Positions 1-5,875 of a stretch of 19,061 nt of DNA are shown one piece after another. Every line of letters begins with the position of its first letter. Position 1 is the first letter of the stretch. A program made the position numbers and the translations under genes. Below the pieces are notes generated by a model. The model was given only the letters and a program-made list of their open reading frames with translations, searched no databases and was not told the DNA's origin. Source of the stretch: Candidatus Uhrbacteria bacterium (GTDB taxonomy: Bacteria; Patescibacteriota; Patescibacteriia; UBA9934; GWF2-40-263); NCBI GenBank assembly GCA_016205995.1, contig JACQSJ010000058.1:1-19061 (forward strand), written 5' to 3'.

Positions 1-2
1 CG

Positions 3-107
3 TCCGAGGAGTCCGCCCCCGCCGACGACCCCACCTCCGAGTCCAGCGAGGACGCTCCCTCCGCGAGCGACCCCGTCGTCAGCGAGGACGAGGACGAGGA
101 GGCCTAG
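3..107 (+). CDS. 3' end of an unidentified gene with an acidic tail (partial)
   Basis: An open frame enters from the left edge and stops at TAG 105-107, giving 34 residues made almost entirely of Ser, Glu, Asp, Ala and Pro and ending in Glu-Asp repeats. The other two frames across this stretch read as Arg/Pro-rich or Gly/Arg-rich nonsense, and an intrinsic terminator follows 34 bases later, which supports this frame. Acidic low-complexity tails are common at the ends of ribosomal and other nucleic-acid-binding proteins in this kind of genome, but nothing visible identifies the protein. Confidence 0.6.
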   Translation, partial: SEESAPADDPTSESSEDAPSASDPVVSEDEDEEA

Positions 108-140
108 GCCTGAACGAGAAGCACGGCCCCACCCCACGCG

Positions 141-183
141 CCCCCCACTTTGAGAGCTTGCTCTCGAGTCGGGGGTTTTATAT
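141..183 (+). terminator. Intrinsic terminator of the upstream gene
   Basis: GAGAG 152-156 pairs with CTCTC 161-165 around a CTTG loop. A C-run at 142-146 pairs with GGGGG 171-175, with two mismatches and G-U/A-U pairs between the two helices. TTTTATAT follows. The stem overlaps a possible TTG start (150) of the ychF frame, another reason to start ychF downstream. Confidence 0.75.
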
Positions 184-193
184 TCGATGTGTC

Positions 194-223
194 TCGACAT
201 GACCGTTCCCGTCGAGCTATACT
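194..223 (+). promoter_or_regulatory. Promoter of ychF, nearly leaderless
   Basis: TCGACA (194-199, 5 of 6 to the -35 consensus) and TATACT (218-223, 5 of 6 to the -10 consensus) are separated by 18 bases. The expected transcription start near 230 lies only about 4 bases before the ychF ATG at 234. No Shine-Dalgarno sequence precedes the ATG, which fits leaderless initiation. Confidence 0.6.
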
Positions 224-233
224 CGCCCTCGAT

Positions 234-1319
234 ATGTTGCAAGTTGGAATCGTCGGACTTCCCAATGTGGGCAAGTCCACCCTCTTCAAAACACTCACAA
301 AAAAGCAGGTCGACTGCGCGAATTTTCCGTTTTGTACGATCGAGCCAAACGTGGGAGTCGTCGAAGTGCCTGACGAGCGGTTGAAAGTCCTTGCCCAGAT
401 GTCGAAGTCAGAGAAAGTGATCCCAACGGCGATCGAGTTCGTCGACATTGCCGGACTCGTGAAAGGCGCGCACAAGGGAGAGGGCTTGGGCAACAAGTTC
501 CTTGCCAACATCCGCGAGGTCGACATGATCGTGCACGTCGTGCGCGCATTCGAGGATGAGAACGTGGTGCACGTCGAGGGCGGCATCGATCCGGCACGGG
601 ATGTGGAGACGATCGAAATCGAACTCGCCATGGCCGACATTGGTACCGTGGAGAAACGGCTTGATGGGGTTCGTGGCAAGATGAAGGCTGGGCGCACAAA
701 GGATCTCGAACTAGAAGAGTCCGCACTTGCTAAGTGGTTCGCGGCGCTCGAACAGGGAAAGATGGCCAACACCGTGGAGCTCACGGACGAGGAACAAGCC
801 GTCGTGCGCGACGTGAGCCTGCTCACCAACAAGCCGGTCCTCTACGTCCTCAACGTCGCCGAAGGACAGACTCCAGCAGCCCCCCTCCTTTTTAAGGAGG
901 GGTTGGGGGTGGTTACGCACGTTCAGATGCCTATTTCCATCAAAGTTGAGTCTGAGATCATGGAGATGTCACCGGAAGATCAACAGATGTTCCTCGCGGA
1001 GCTTGGACTGAAGCAGTCAGGCCTCGACCGTCTCATCGCAAGCTGCTACGAACTCCTCAACCTCATCACCTTCCTCACGACAGGCGAAAAAGAAACCCGC
1101 GCATGGACAATCACGCGCGGGACCAAGGCGCCGCAGGCCGCGGGCGTCATTCACACAGATTTTGAAAAAGGATTCATCCGCGCCGAGGTCATCAGCTATG
1201 CAGACTTCGTGGCGTGTGGTGGCGAGTCCGGCGCCCGCGATCAGGGGAAGCTGCGTGTGGAAGGGAAGGAGTACGTCATGCAAGACGGCGACGTGTGTCA
1301 TTTTAGGGTGAGTACGTAG
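234..1319 (+). CDS. ychF: Obg-family ribosome-binding ATPase YchF/OLA1
   Basis: This 361-residue protein has the usual YchF length. The P-loop is GLPNVGKS at residues 8-15, followed by the NFPFCTIEPN switch and DIAGLVKGA (G3). The G4 position reads NVAE rather than NKxD, the family variant that makes YchF prefer ATP over GTP. The C-terminal TGS-like domain includes TGEKETRAWTI and ends in GDVCHFR. YchF is a universal cytosolic ATPase that binds the ribosome. I start at ATG 234, which gives the canonical MLQVGIVG N-terminus; the longer frame from TTG 150 runs through a terminator and promoter. Residues around 216-227 (PLLFKEGLGVV) come from a repeat (881-914) just after the G4 motif. The gene's last 22 bases overlap the convergent methyltransferase gene. 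Confidence 0.95.
   Translation: MLQVGIVGLPNVGKSTLFKTLTKKQVDCANFPFCTIEPNVGVVEVPDERLKVLAQMSKSEKVIPTAIEFVDIAGLVKGAHKGEGLGNKFLANIREVDMIVHVVRAFEDENVVHVEGGIDPARDVETIEIELAMADIGTVEKRLDGVRGKMKAGRTKDLELEESALAKWFAALEQGKMANTVELTDEEQAVVRDVSLLTNKPVLYVLNVAEGQTPAAPLLFKEGLGVVTHVQMPISIKVESEIMEMSPEDQQMFLAELGLKQSGLDRLIASCYELLNLITFLTTGEKETRAWTITRGTKAPQAAGVIHTDFEKGFIRAEVISYADFVACGGESGARDQGKLRVEGKEYVMQDGDVCHFRVST
881..914 (+). repeat. Hairpin-plus-G-tract repeat inside ychF
   Basis: CCCCTCCTT (882-890) and AAGGAGGGG (894-902) form a perfect 9-bp stem with a TTT loop, followed by TTGGGGGTGG (903-912). The element is read through in frame in ychF. A related design (C-run/G-run hairpin followed by NTAGGGGGGGTGG) lies in the neighbouring methyltransferase gene on the other strand (1631-1664). 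This looks like a small dispersed repeat of the REP/MITE kind. Confidence 0.65.
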
Positions 1320-2539
1320 ATGTCGCGGGCGACGAGTTGGTCCTCTCGGTAGTAGAGGTGAGTGTCGAGGATCTTGTAGCCAAGACTTTCAAGTAAAGAT
1401 TTCAGAGGAAGGCGGTGCCATGTACCGTCTTTTGCTTTGTACGCAGGGAATGCGACGACGGCGCGGGCCGTGGGTTTCAAGAGTGTGGCGAGTGACGTGA
1501 AGGAATCTCGAAACAGGGGAATGAGTTCGGATTCGAGTCGGAGAGCATCGGCTTGGTCGAGGGCTTTCACACGAGGGTTGCCCAGGAAGACTTCGGTAAC
1601 GAGGAGATCGACAGCAACATTCGCGCTCCCACCCCCCCTAGCCCCCCCTCGGGCAGGGGGGGGACCGGAGGGAGAGGTGAGGGCCGAAGGTAAGTCTGCC
1701 GCTGGTGTTACAAGCAAAGAGAGATTGGGTGGCGTGAGATTAAACTGCTCTAGGAGCCAGGCCATGTTTGTCTTTGTATCTGCGACGGCCTTGGTTGAGA
1801 TATCGCTTCCGATTAGGTGCTCGAACCCCATGAGGGCTCCCTCCATAAGTACGGTACCCGAGCCGCAAAAAGGATCGAGCAGAACGGATCCTCGAGGATC
1901 AATGCCGCCGAGGTTAATCATTATGCGGGCGAGCTTGGGAGGGAGCATGCCGGACTTTGCGTCGCGCGCTGGGCGGCCGTAGTCACGATCAGACCAGGCT
2001 TTGAAGTTTTGGACCGCGTCCGTTTGTCCGATGAGAATCTTGCTCGTCGTCGCAAGCAAGACAAACTCACCACCGGACTCAAGCAGGCCGTTTGTCTCCA
2101 CGATGGCCGATGAAAGCCTTGGTTCTTTGCCCTTCACGTAGCGAATGGGTCGACCCGTTTCTTTCAGTCGTTTTTTTATCTCGAGTCCCAGCTGGTCAAG
2201 GTCGCGCTCCAGGAACCGAGTCGTCTTTTTGTCACCAAGCTCGTAGACGCTCAATCCAAAACTGATTTTATTTTTGCCGGCCGCCCCGCTTGCCAGGCTT
2301 GCGATTAGATCCGCTGCCTCGGTTTTGTTCCACGAGTTGAGCTCGCCGGCAATACGACCAACCTTCACGATTCCTGCGAGGCGTTCCAGAAGTTCACCCA
2401 GGTTCCAGTCGATCGGCTCGATCACCACGACTGAGTCAGATACAAAAACGGGATGATACATTTGCCCAAGCACGGCACGTATCTCCGCGATCGAAAGTTC
2501 CGGATGCGAACCGAGGATGAAGTAGATCATAGTGTTCAT
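1298..2539 (-). CDS. THUMP/Trm11-like RNA (guanine-N2) methyltransferase
   Basis: This 413-residue protein has an N-terminal THUMP-like half, the DRDYGRPARDAKSGMLPPKLARIM signature typical of Trm11/TrmG10 enzymes (about residues 184-207), and SAM-binding motif I DPFCGSG at 222-228. These families N2-methylate a guanine of tRNA using S-adenosylmethionine. Motif IV is TEVFLG (315-320) instead of the usual (D/N)PPY, so the exact reaction is uncertain. Residues 289-305, rich in Gly, Pro and Arg, are translated from a repeat at 1631-1664. The stop is TGA. The start is ATG 2539; ATG 2530 (MIYFILG) is an equally good alternative. A REP-like palindrome lies directly upstream, and the GIY-YIG gene precedes it on the same strand. 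Family assignment is firm; substrate is not. Confidence 0.85.
   Translation of the reverse strand: MNTMIYFILGSHPELSIAEIRAVLGQMYHPVFVSDSVVVIEPIDWNLGELLERLAGIVKVGRIAGELNSWNKTEAADLIASLASGAAGKNKISFGLSVYELGDKKTTRFLERDLDQLGLEIKKRLKETGRPIRYVKGKEPRLSSAIVETNGLLESGGEFVLLATTSKILIGQTDAVQNFKAWSDRDYGRPARDAKSGMLPPKLARIMINLGGIDPRGSVLLDPFCGSGTVLMEGALMGFEHLIGSDISTKAVADTKTNMAWLLEQFNLTPPNLSLLVTPAADLPSALTSPSGPPPARGGARGGGSANVAVDLLVTEVFLGNPRVKALDQADALRLESELIPLFRDSFTSLATLLKPTARAVVAFPAYKAKDGTWHRLPLKSLLESLGYKILDTHLYYREDQLVARDIYVLTLK
1631..1664 (-). repeat. Hairpin-plus-G-tract repeat inside the methyltransferase gene
   Basis: On the plus strand CCCCCCCT (1642-1649) pairs with AGGGGGGG (1655-1662) around CGGGC. On the minus strand the hairpin is followed by CTAGGGGGGGTGGG. 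The layout matches the repeat in ychF (hairpin, then a TGGGGGTGG-like tail). It is translated in frame as a Pro/Gly/Arg-rich loop between motifs I and IV of the methyltransferase. Confidence 0.65.
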
Positions 2540-2546
2540 TCAGTTT

Positions 2547-2635
2547 GTGTCATTGCGAGGAGGGAGTCTATCGTCGACCGACGAAGCAATCCTTCGATGA
2601 GCCGGAGGATTGCTTCGCGTGGCTCGCAATGACGC
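2547..2635 (-). repeat. REP-like nested palindrome, complete copy
   Basis: The outer arms GTCATTGCGAG (2549-2559) and CTCGCAATGAC (2623-2633) are perfect 11-bp inverted repeats. Inner arms CGAAGCAATCC (2582-2592) and GGATTGCTTCG (2607-2617) are a second perfect 11-bp pair. This is the dispersed CATTGCGAGG...GAAGCAATC palindrome seen in many bacterial genomes. It fills the gap between the GIY-YIG stop and the methyltransferase start. Being a nested palindrome, it has no intrinsic strand. Confidence 0.8.
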
Positions 2636-2660
2636 AGATTGTTACTTACAGAGATACAGG

Positions 2661-2951
2661 TTAAAGAGTGTCGTACCAGTCCTGCCACGTAGGGTTCATG
2701 GATTCTATCAAGTCAATCTTTTTCTTTCTCGAACCAGCTTTTATTTGCTTCTCTCTTTGGAGAGCATCGTAAACATAGTCGTATGGCTCGGCATAAACTA
2801 ACTTGTTAACGTGATACTTCTTTGTGAAGCCATCCACTTTCCCCTGCTTGTGTTCCCATACTCGACGGGCAAGATCACCAGTTACGCCCGTATAGAGGAC
2901 ACGGTTGGTTTGGTTGGTCATGATGTAGACGTGATAAACCTTACGACTCAT
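2661..2951 (-). CDS. GIY-YIG nuclease-like small protein (UPF0213/UvrC N-terminal type)
   Basis: This 96-residue protein is essentially a single GIY-YIG domain: VYI at 8-10 and YTG at 20-22 form the two-strand signature, Arg29/Arg30 and His34 follow, and Glu67 in LQREKQIK is the expected metal ligand. Such stand-alone domains cut or nick DNA; the cellular role of this small family is unknown. I start at ATG 2951 (MSRKVYHVYIM). The frame stays open for 19 codons upstream, but that extension (CHCEASAAGRSNH) is the translation of a REP-like repeat. The gene lies between a complete and a half copy of that repeat and 122 bases ahead of the methyltransferase gene. Confidence 0.85.
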   Translation of the reverse strand: MSRKVYHVYIMTNQTNRVLYTGVTGDLARRVWEHKQGKVDGFTKKYHVNKLVYAEPYDYVYDALQREKQIKAGSRKKKIDLIESMNPTWQDWYDTL

Positions 2952-2956
2952 AGAGT

Positions 2957-2994
2957 GATTGCTTCGGCCAGCTGCGCTGGCCTCGCAATGACAC
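2957..2994 (-). repeat. REP-like palindrome, half copy
   Basis: GATTGCTTCG (2957-2966) and CTCGCAATGAC (2982-2992) match the right half of the complete copy at 2547-2635. The segment between them forms its own hairpin, GGCCAGC (2966-2972) with GCTGGCC (2976-2982). It ends just ahead of the GIY-YIG start codon. Confidence 0.75.
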
Positions 2995-3019
2995 AAGTAT
3001 GGAGACATCCTCTCAAATA

Positions 3020-3048
3020 TTGACCTTTTTTACAAAGATGGCTATGCT
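3020..3048 (+). promoter_or_regulatory. Promoter of the rpsF-ssb-rpsR-epmA-efp operon
   Basis: TTGACC (3020-3025, 5 of 6) and TATGCT (3043-3048, 4 of 6) are separated by exactly 17 bases. The start expected near 3055 gives a leader of about 65 nt before rpsF. Confidence 0.6.
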
Positions 3049-3076
3049 GCGGCCGTTAATACTTAACTGTCCATGG

Positions 3077-3116
3077 CCCCCATGTGGGGTCGTTCCGGAC
3101 CACCGGAACCAGTACC
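3077..3116 (+). promoter_or_regulatory. Structured rpsF leader, possible S6:S18 autoregulatory site
   Basis: GTTCCGG (3092-3098) and CCGGAAC (3103-3109) form a perfect 7-bp hairpin with an ACCA loop. GGT (3088-3090) and ACC (3114-3116) can extend it across an asymmetric internal loop. A smaller CCCC/GGGG hairpin (3077-3080 with 3086-3089) precedes it. In many bacteria a leader RNA before rpsF binds the S6:S18 complex and represses translation. Position and operon content (rpsF and rpsR together) fit, but I have not matched the consensus base by base. Confidence 0.4.
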
Positions 3117-3119
3117 ATT

Positions 3120-3632
3120 ATGAAGGGATACGAACTCCTTTACATCGTGGGTACGCAGTTCACCGATCAAGAGATCGCGGACATCCAAGGGAAGATCAAT
3201 ACCCTTCTTGAGGAAGCGGGCGCCAAGGTTCTCAAGAGTGAGAACCTGGGGAAGCTCAAGCTTGCGTACCCCATTAAGAAGATCCGTCACGGATCGTACA
3301 TCCTGACCTACTTTGACGCAGAGCCGTCAACGGTCAAAGATCTCAATCGCCGTCTGGCTTTGCGCGAGGAGATGCTTCGCCACACATTACTCGAGCGTCC
3401 AGTCGGTGCGCTCGAGCACAAGTTCGAGCTTACGTCTTACGTTGCCCCGCTCTCGGAGGAAGCAAAACCCGAGAGGGAGATGAAGCGTCCGGCCGTGAAG
3501 ACCTTCAAGAAGGCCGAACCGCTCCTTCCTTCCCCGCCCCCCGCATCTGCTTCAGAGCCGGCTATGAGCATGGAGGAGCTCGACCAGAAGCTCGACAAAA
3601 TTCTCGAGGGCGACATTGCTGAGAACATTTAA
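3120..3632 (+). CDS. rpsF: 30S ribosomal protein bS6
   Basis: From ATG 3120 this is 170 residues. The first 95 or so form the S6 fold: MKGYELLYIV at the start, KLAYPIKKIRHGSY in the middle and LNRRLALREEMLRHTLLER near the end. S6 binds the central domain of 16S rRNA together with S18, encoded two genes downstream. A Ser/Pro/Ala-rich linker follows, then a C-terminal helix around residues 148-170 (EELDQKLDKILEGDI). That extension is absent from the about 100-130-residue proteobacterial and Firmicutes forms, and I have the impression it recurs in CPR S6 proteins. The frame stays open 12 codons upstream to GTG-less ATG 3084, but the ATG at 3120 gives the conserved N-terminus. No clear SD site precedes it. 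Eleven bases separate its stop from ssb. Confidence 0.95.
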   Translation: MKGYELLYIVGTQFTDQEIADIQGKINTLLEEAGAKVLKSENLGKLKLAYPIKKIRHGSYILTYFDAEPSTVKDLNRRLALREEMLRHTLLERPVGALEHKFELTSYVAPLSEEAKPEREMKRPAVKTFKKAEPLLPSPPPASASEPAMSMEELDQKLDKILEGDIAENI

Positions 3633-3643
3633 CACCATCGTGT

Positions 3644-4108
3644 ATGTATTCTCTTAACCGCGCCATGGTCATCGGCAATCTCACGCGAGATCCAGAGGTC
3701 CGCAAGACGTCGACGGGGCAGAGCGTTTGTTCGTTCTCGGTGGCGACGAACCGAAGTTGGACAGGCCAGGACGGCACCAAGCAAGAGGCTTCGGACTTCC
3801 ACAATGTGGTCGCCTGGGCAAAGCTCGCAGAAATTTGTGGGCAGTACCTCACCAAAGGTCGCAAAGTCTACATCGATGGCCGCATGCAAACTCGCGACTG
3901 GGAGGGACAAGATGGTGTCCGACGCTATCGCACCGAGATCGTTGCGGAGAACATGATCATCTTGGACCGTCCTTCGAGTGGAACTTCGGGATCAAGCGCG
4001 GCAAAGCCATTCAGTCCAGCGGCCTTCACGCCTCCCGTTGCGCCCGTGCAAGACGACCGTGCCCCCAATCCAGACGACGAGATTAAGATCGAAGACATTC
4101 CGTTTTAA
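3644..4108 (+). CDS. ssb: Single-stranded DNA-binding protein
   Basis: This 154-residue protein has an N-terminal OB fold (about residues 1-110: SLNRAMVIGNLTRDPEVR, FHNVVAW, GRKVYIDGRMQTRDWEGQDG). A flexible Pro/Ala/Ser linker follows, then the acidic tip DDEIKIEDIPF, whose last four residues match the partner-docking tail of bacterial SSB. SSB coats single-stranded DNA during replication, recombination and repair, and its tail recruits partner enzymes. The placement between rpsF and rpsR is the classic bacterial arrangement. The gene starts 11 bases after rpsF and ends three bases before rpsR, so the three are almost certainly co-transcribed. Confidence 0.97.
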   Translation: MYSLNRAMVIGNLTRDPEVRKTSTGQSVCSFSVATNRSWTGQDGTKQEASDFHNVVAWAKLAEICGQYLTKGRKVYIDGRMQTRDWEGQDGVRRYRTEIVAENMIILDRPSSGTSGSSAAKPFSPAAFTPPVAPVQDDRAPNPDDEIKIEDIPF

Positions 4109-4111
4109 CCT

Positions 4112-4342
4112 ATGGAAAAAACCAACCCTGCTGTCCAGAAGAAGAAGCAATGCTACTTCTGCTACAACAACATCCATCACGTCGATTACAAGGACGTGAA
4201 CATCCTGCGCCGCTTCCTTTCTTCGTTTGCGAAGATTGTGGCACGCAAGCGTTCCAAAGTCTGCATGGCGCATCAGCGCGAACTGACCAGTGCCATCAAG
4301 CGTGCCCGTGTCATGGCTCTGCTCCCATTCGTTCAGCGCTAG
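4112..4342 (+). CDS. rpsR: 30S ribosomal protein bS18
   Basis: This 76-residue S18 carries the family core (DYKDVNILRRFLSSFAKIV and LTSAIKRARVMALLPF). It keeps a putative zinc site: Cys14 and Cys17 (CYFC) plus Cys51 and His54 (CMAH). Many S18 proteins have lost this site, so this is the zinc-dependent form. S18 pairs with S6 on the 30S platform. The gene starts three bases after the ssb stop and ends three bases before epmA, with no SD site of its own, so translational coupling is likely. Confidence 0.97.
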   Translation: MEKTNPAVQKKKQCYFCYNNIHHVDYKDVNILRRFLSSFAKIVARKRSKVCMAHQRELTSAIKRARVMALLPFVQR

Positions 4343-4345
4343 AGC

Positions 4346-5164
4346 ATGCTGTCTCGGGAAGACCTCCACAGACGCCTTGCCATGTGGCAGGACGTCGAAA
4401 ACAAAATCCACGCGTTTTTCCAGGCGCGTGGTTTTGTTCATGTCCGCACGCCGCTTGTCGTCCGTGCCCCTGGCATGGAGCCAAATCTCGATCCGCTTGA
4501 AGTCTGGGTGAACGGGGAACGGCACGCCCTTATCACAAGCCCCGAGTACTCCATGAAGAAACTGGTCGGTAGTGGACTCGAAAAGATCTATACGATGACG
4601 CCGGTGTTCCGTAACCACGAGACAGGTAGTCACAACACACCAGAGTTTTCAATGCTTGAATGGTACGCGCCTGGTACGTATGAGGATCTTATGGAGGAAA
4701 CGGAAGAGCTTTTGCAATTCGTTTTAGAAGATAGGTCCGATTGGTCCTCTGTGACCTATGAACAGGCAGCCGTGGATGAGTTCGGAGATCCGCACACAGA
4801 CCTTCAGCGGTTCTTTGTGACGCGCTATCCCAAGGAGCAGGCTTCTCTCGCTCGAGTCTCAGACGACGGAACGTATGCCGAACGTTTTGAGGCATTTGGA
4901 GATGGGATGGAGCTATGCAACGGGTTTTGTGAACTTCTCGATCCTGTCGAGCAACGACGACGTTTTGTCCTCGAACAAGAAGAACGTCGACAGCTTGGCA
5001 AGACAGTGTTCCCTATCGACGAGGAACTGCTTGAGGCGCTTGGACGCATCAAAGGTTCGTTGTATGGGAACGCACTGGGTCTTGACCGGCTGGTGATGCT
5101 CAAGTACGCTGTGCGCGACATTCATGACATTCAATTAGTCGATCCCTATGGCTTCAACAAATGA
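4346..5164 (+). CDS. epmA: EpmA-like EF-P lysine ligase (LysRS class II paralog)
   Basis: This 272-residue protein is the class II aminoacyl-tRNA synthetase catalytic core without the N-terminal anticodon-binding OB domain of LysRS. Motif 2 is FRNHE (88-92) followed by HNTPEFSMLEWY (96-107). Motif 3 is GNALGLDRLVML (241-252), with Arg248 as the ATP ligand. MELCNGFCELLDP resembles the lysine pocket. EpmA (PoxA/GenX/YjeA) activates (R)-beta-lysine and attaches it to a conserved lysine of EF-P. Ala243 in motif 3 sits where, from memory, EpmA has alanine and LysRS glycine, a difference linked to beta-lysine use. The gene overlaps efp by 17 bases, strong context for this role. The lysine 2,3-aminomutase EpmB is not in the window. 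Confidence 0.9.
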   Translation: MLSREDLHRRLAMWQDVENKIHAFFQARGFVHVRTPLVVRAPGMEPNLDPLEVWVNGERHALITSPEYSMKKLVGSGLEKIYTMTPVFRNHETGSHNTPEFSMLEWYAPGTYEDLMEETEELLQFVLEDRSDWSSVTYEQAAVDEFGDPHTDLQRFFVTRYPKEQASLARVSDDGTYAERFEAFGDGMELCNGFCELLDPVEQRRRFVLEQEERRQLGKTVFPIDEELLEALGRIKGSLYGNALGLDRLVMLKYAVRDIHDIQLVDPYGFNK

Positions 5165-5714
5165 CATTAAGAAAGGCACGGTCATCAACCGCAATGGTGA
5201 GCTCTGGTTCGTGATCGAATTTCAGCGCGTGGCTCCCGGGAAAGGTAGCTCGTTCGTGCGCACGCGCATGAAGCATCTCACCACCGGCAAGGTGAAGGAA
5301 GAGAACTTCAAGTCCGCCGAGAACCTCACCTTCGAGGACGTGCAGTATAAAAAGATGCAGTACCTCTACAACGACGGAAATCTCTACACGTTCATGGACA
5401 ACCAGACGTACGAGCAGATCTCGATCGCTAAGGGCGACATTGAGGAGGCTGTTCCCTACATGAAAGAGGGCTTGGAAGTGAAGGTGGTGATTCATGGCGA
5501 GAACGCGCTCACGATCGAACTTCCACAAAAAATACAGTACACCGTGGCCTACACGGAACCGGCCGTGAAAGGGGACACCTCCTCGGGCAATGTCCTCAAG
5601 GATGCGGAGATGGACAATGGTCTCAAGGTCCGCGTGCCTATTTTCATCGAAACCGGCGACGAGATCCTTGTGAACACGGAGTCGGGTGCGTATACGGAGC
5701 GAGTGACAAAGTAA
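5148..5714 (+). CDS. efp: Translation elongation factor P
   Basis: This 188-residue protein has the normal EF-P length and three-domain layout: an N-terminal KOW-like domain, then two OB-like domains (TVAYTEPAVKGDTSS and VRVPIFIETGDEILVNTESGAYTERV). EF-P binds between the P and E sites and rescues ribosomes stalled at polyproline. The tip of domain I reads APGKGSSF with Lys32 at the position modified in E. coli (Lys34), so the protein can be a target of the EpmA-like ligase encoded immediately upstream and overlapping by 17 bases. It is the last gene of the operon; a terminator starts seven bases after its stop. Confidence 0.97.
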   Translation: MASTNDIKKGTVINRNGELWFVIEFQRVAPGKGSSFVRTRMKHLTTGKVKEENFKSAENLTFEDVQYKKMQYLYNDGNLYTFMDNQTYEQISIAKGDIEEAVPYMKEGLEVKVVIHGENALTIELPQKIQYTVAYTEPAVKGDTSSGNVLKDAEMDNGLKVRVPIFIETGDEILVNTESGAYTERVTK

Positions 5715-5720
5715 CAAAGA

Positions 5721-5756
5721 AAACCAGCCATTCATTGACAGAAGGCTGGTTTTTTG
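5721..5756 (+). terminator. Terminator of the rpsF-efp operon
   Basis: AAACCAGCC (5721-5729) pairs with GGCTGGTTT (5744-5752) as a 9-bp stem around a 14-nt loop, running into a T-tract to 5755. Confidence 0.85.
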
Positions 5757-5842
5757 ATAGCCTCAGTGTCTTCCGTGGCAGGTAACCCAAGCATTGCTAC
5801 CAATCCTGGTACTGCGTAAGTCCACCGGTTGCCGGAGCCGAA

Positions 5843-5870
5843 GAGAGGACGGAATCCTCTCAACAAGGAG
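5843..5870 (+). promoter_or_regulatory. Leader hairpin and strong ribosome binding site of the 396-residue orphan
   Basis: GAGAGGA (5843-5849) and TCCTCTC (5855-5861) form a 7-bp hairpin that ends just before AAGGAG (5865-5870). The SD lies five bases ahead of ATG 5876 and fixes that start. The core genes upstream have nothing comparable. I found no convincing -35/-10 pair between 5757 and 5842. Confidence 0.6.
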
Positions 5871-5875
5871 CTGCT

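Noticed and set aside
150..233. 28-codon N-terminal extension of YchF from TTG
   Set aside because: It would translate a terminator stem and the promoter, and the canonical YchF N-terminus begins at ATG 234.
2952..3008. 19-codon N-terminal extension of the GIY-YIG protein
   Set aside because: It is the translation of the REP-like repeat (CHCEASAAGRSNH), a common annotation artefact.
4346..5164. Full lysyl-tRNA synthetase
   Set aside because: The anticodon-binding OB domain is missing, the length is only 272 residues and the gene overlaps efp.
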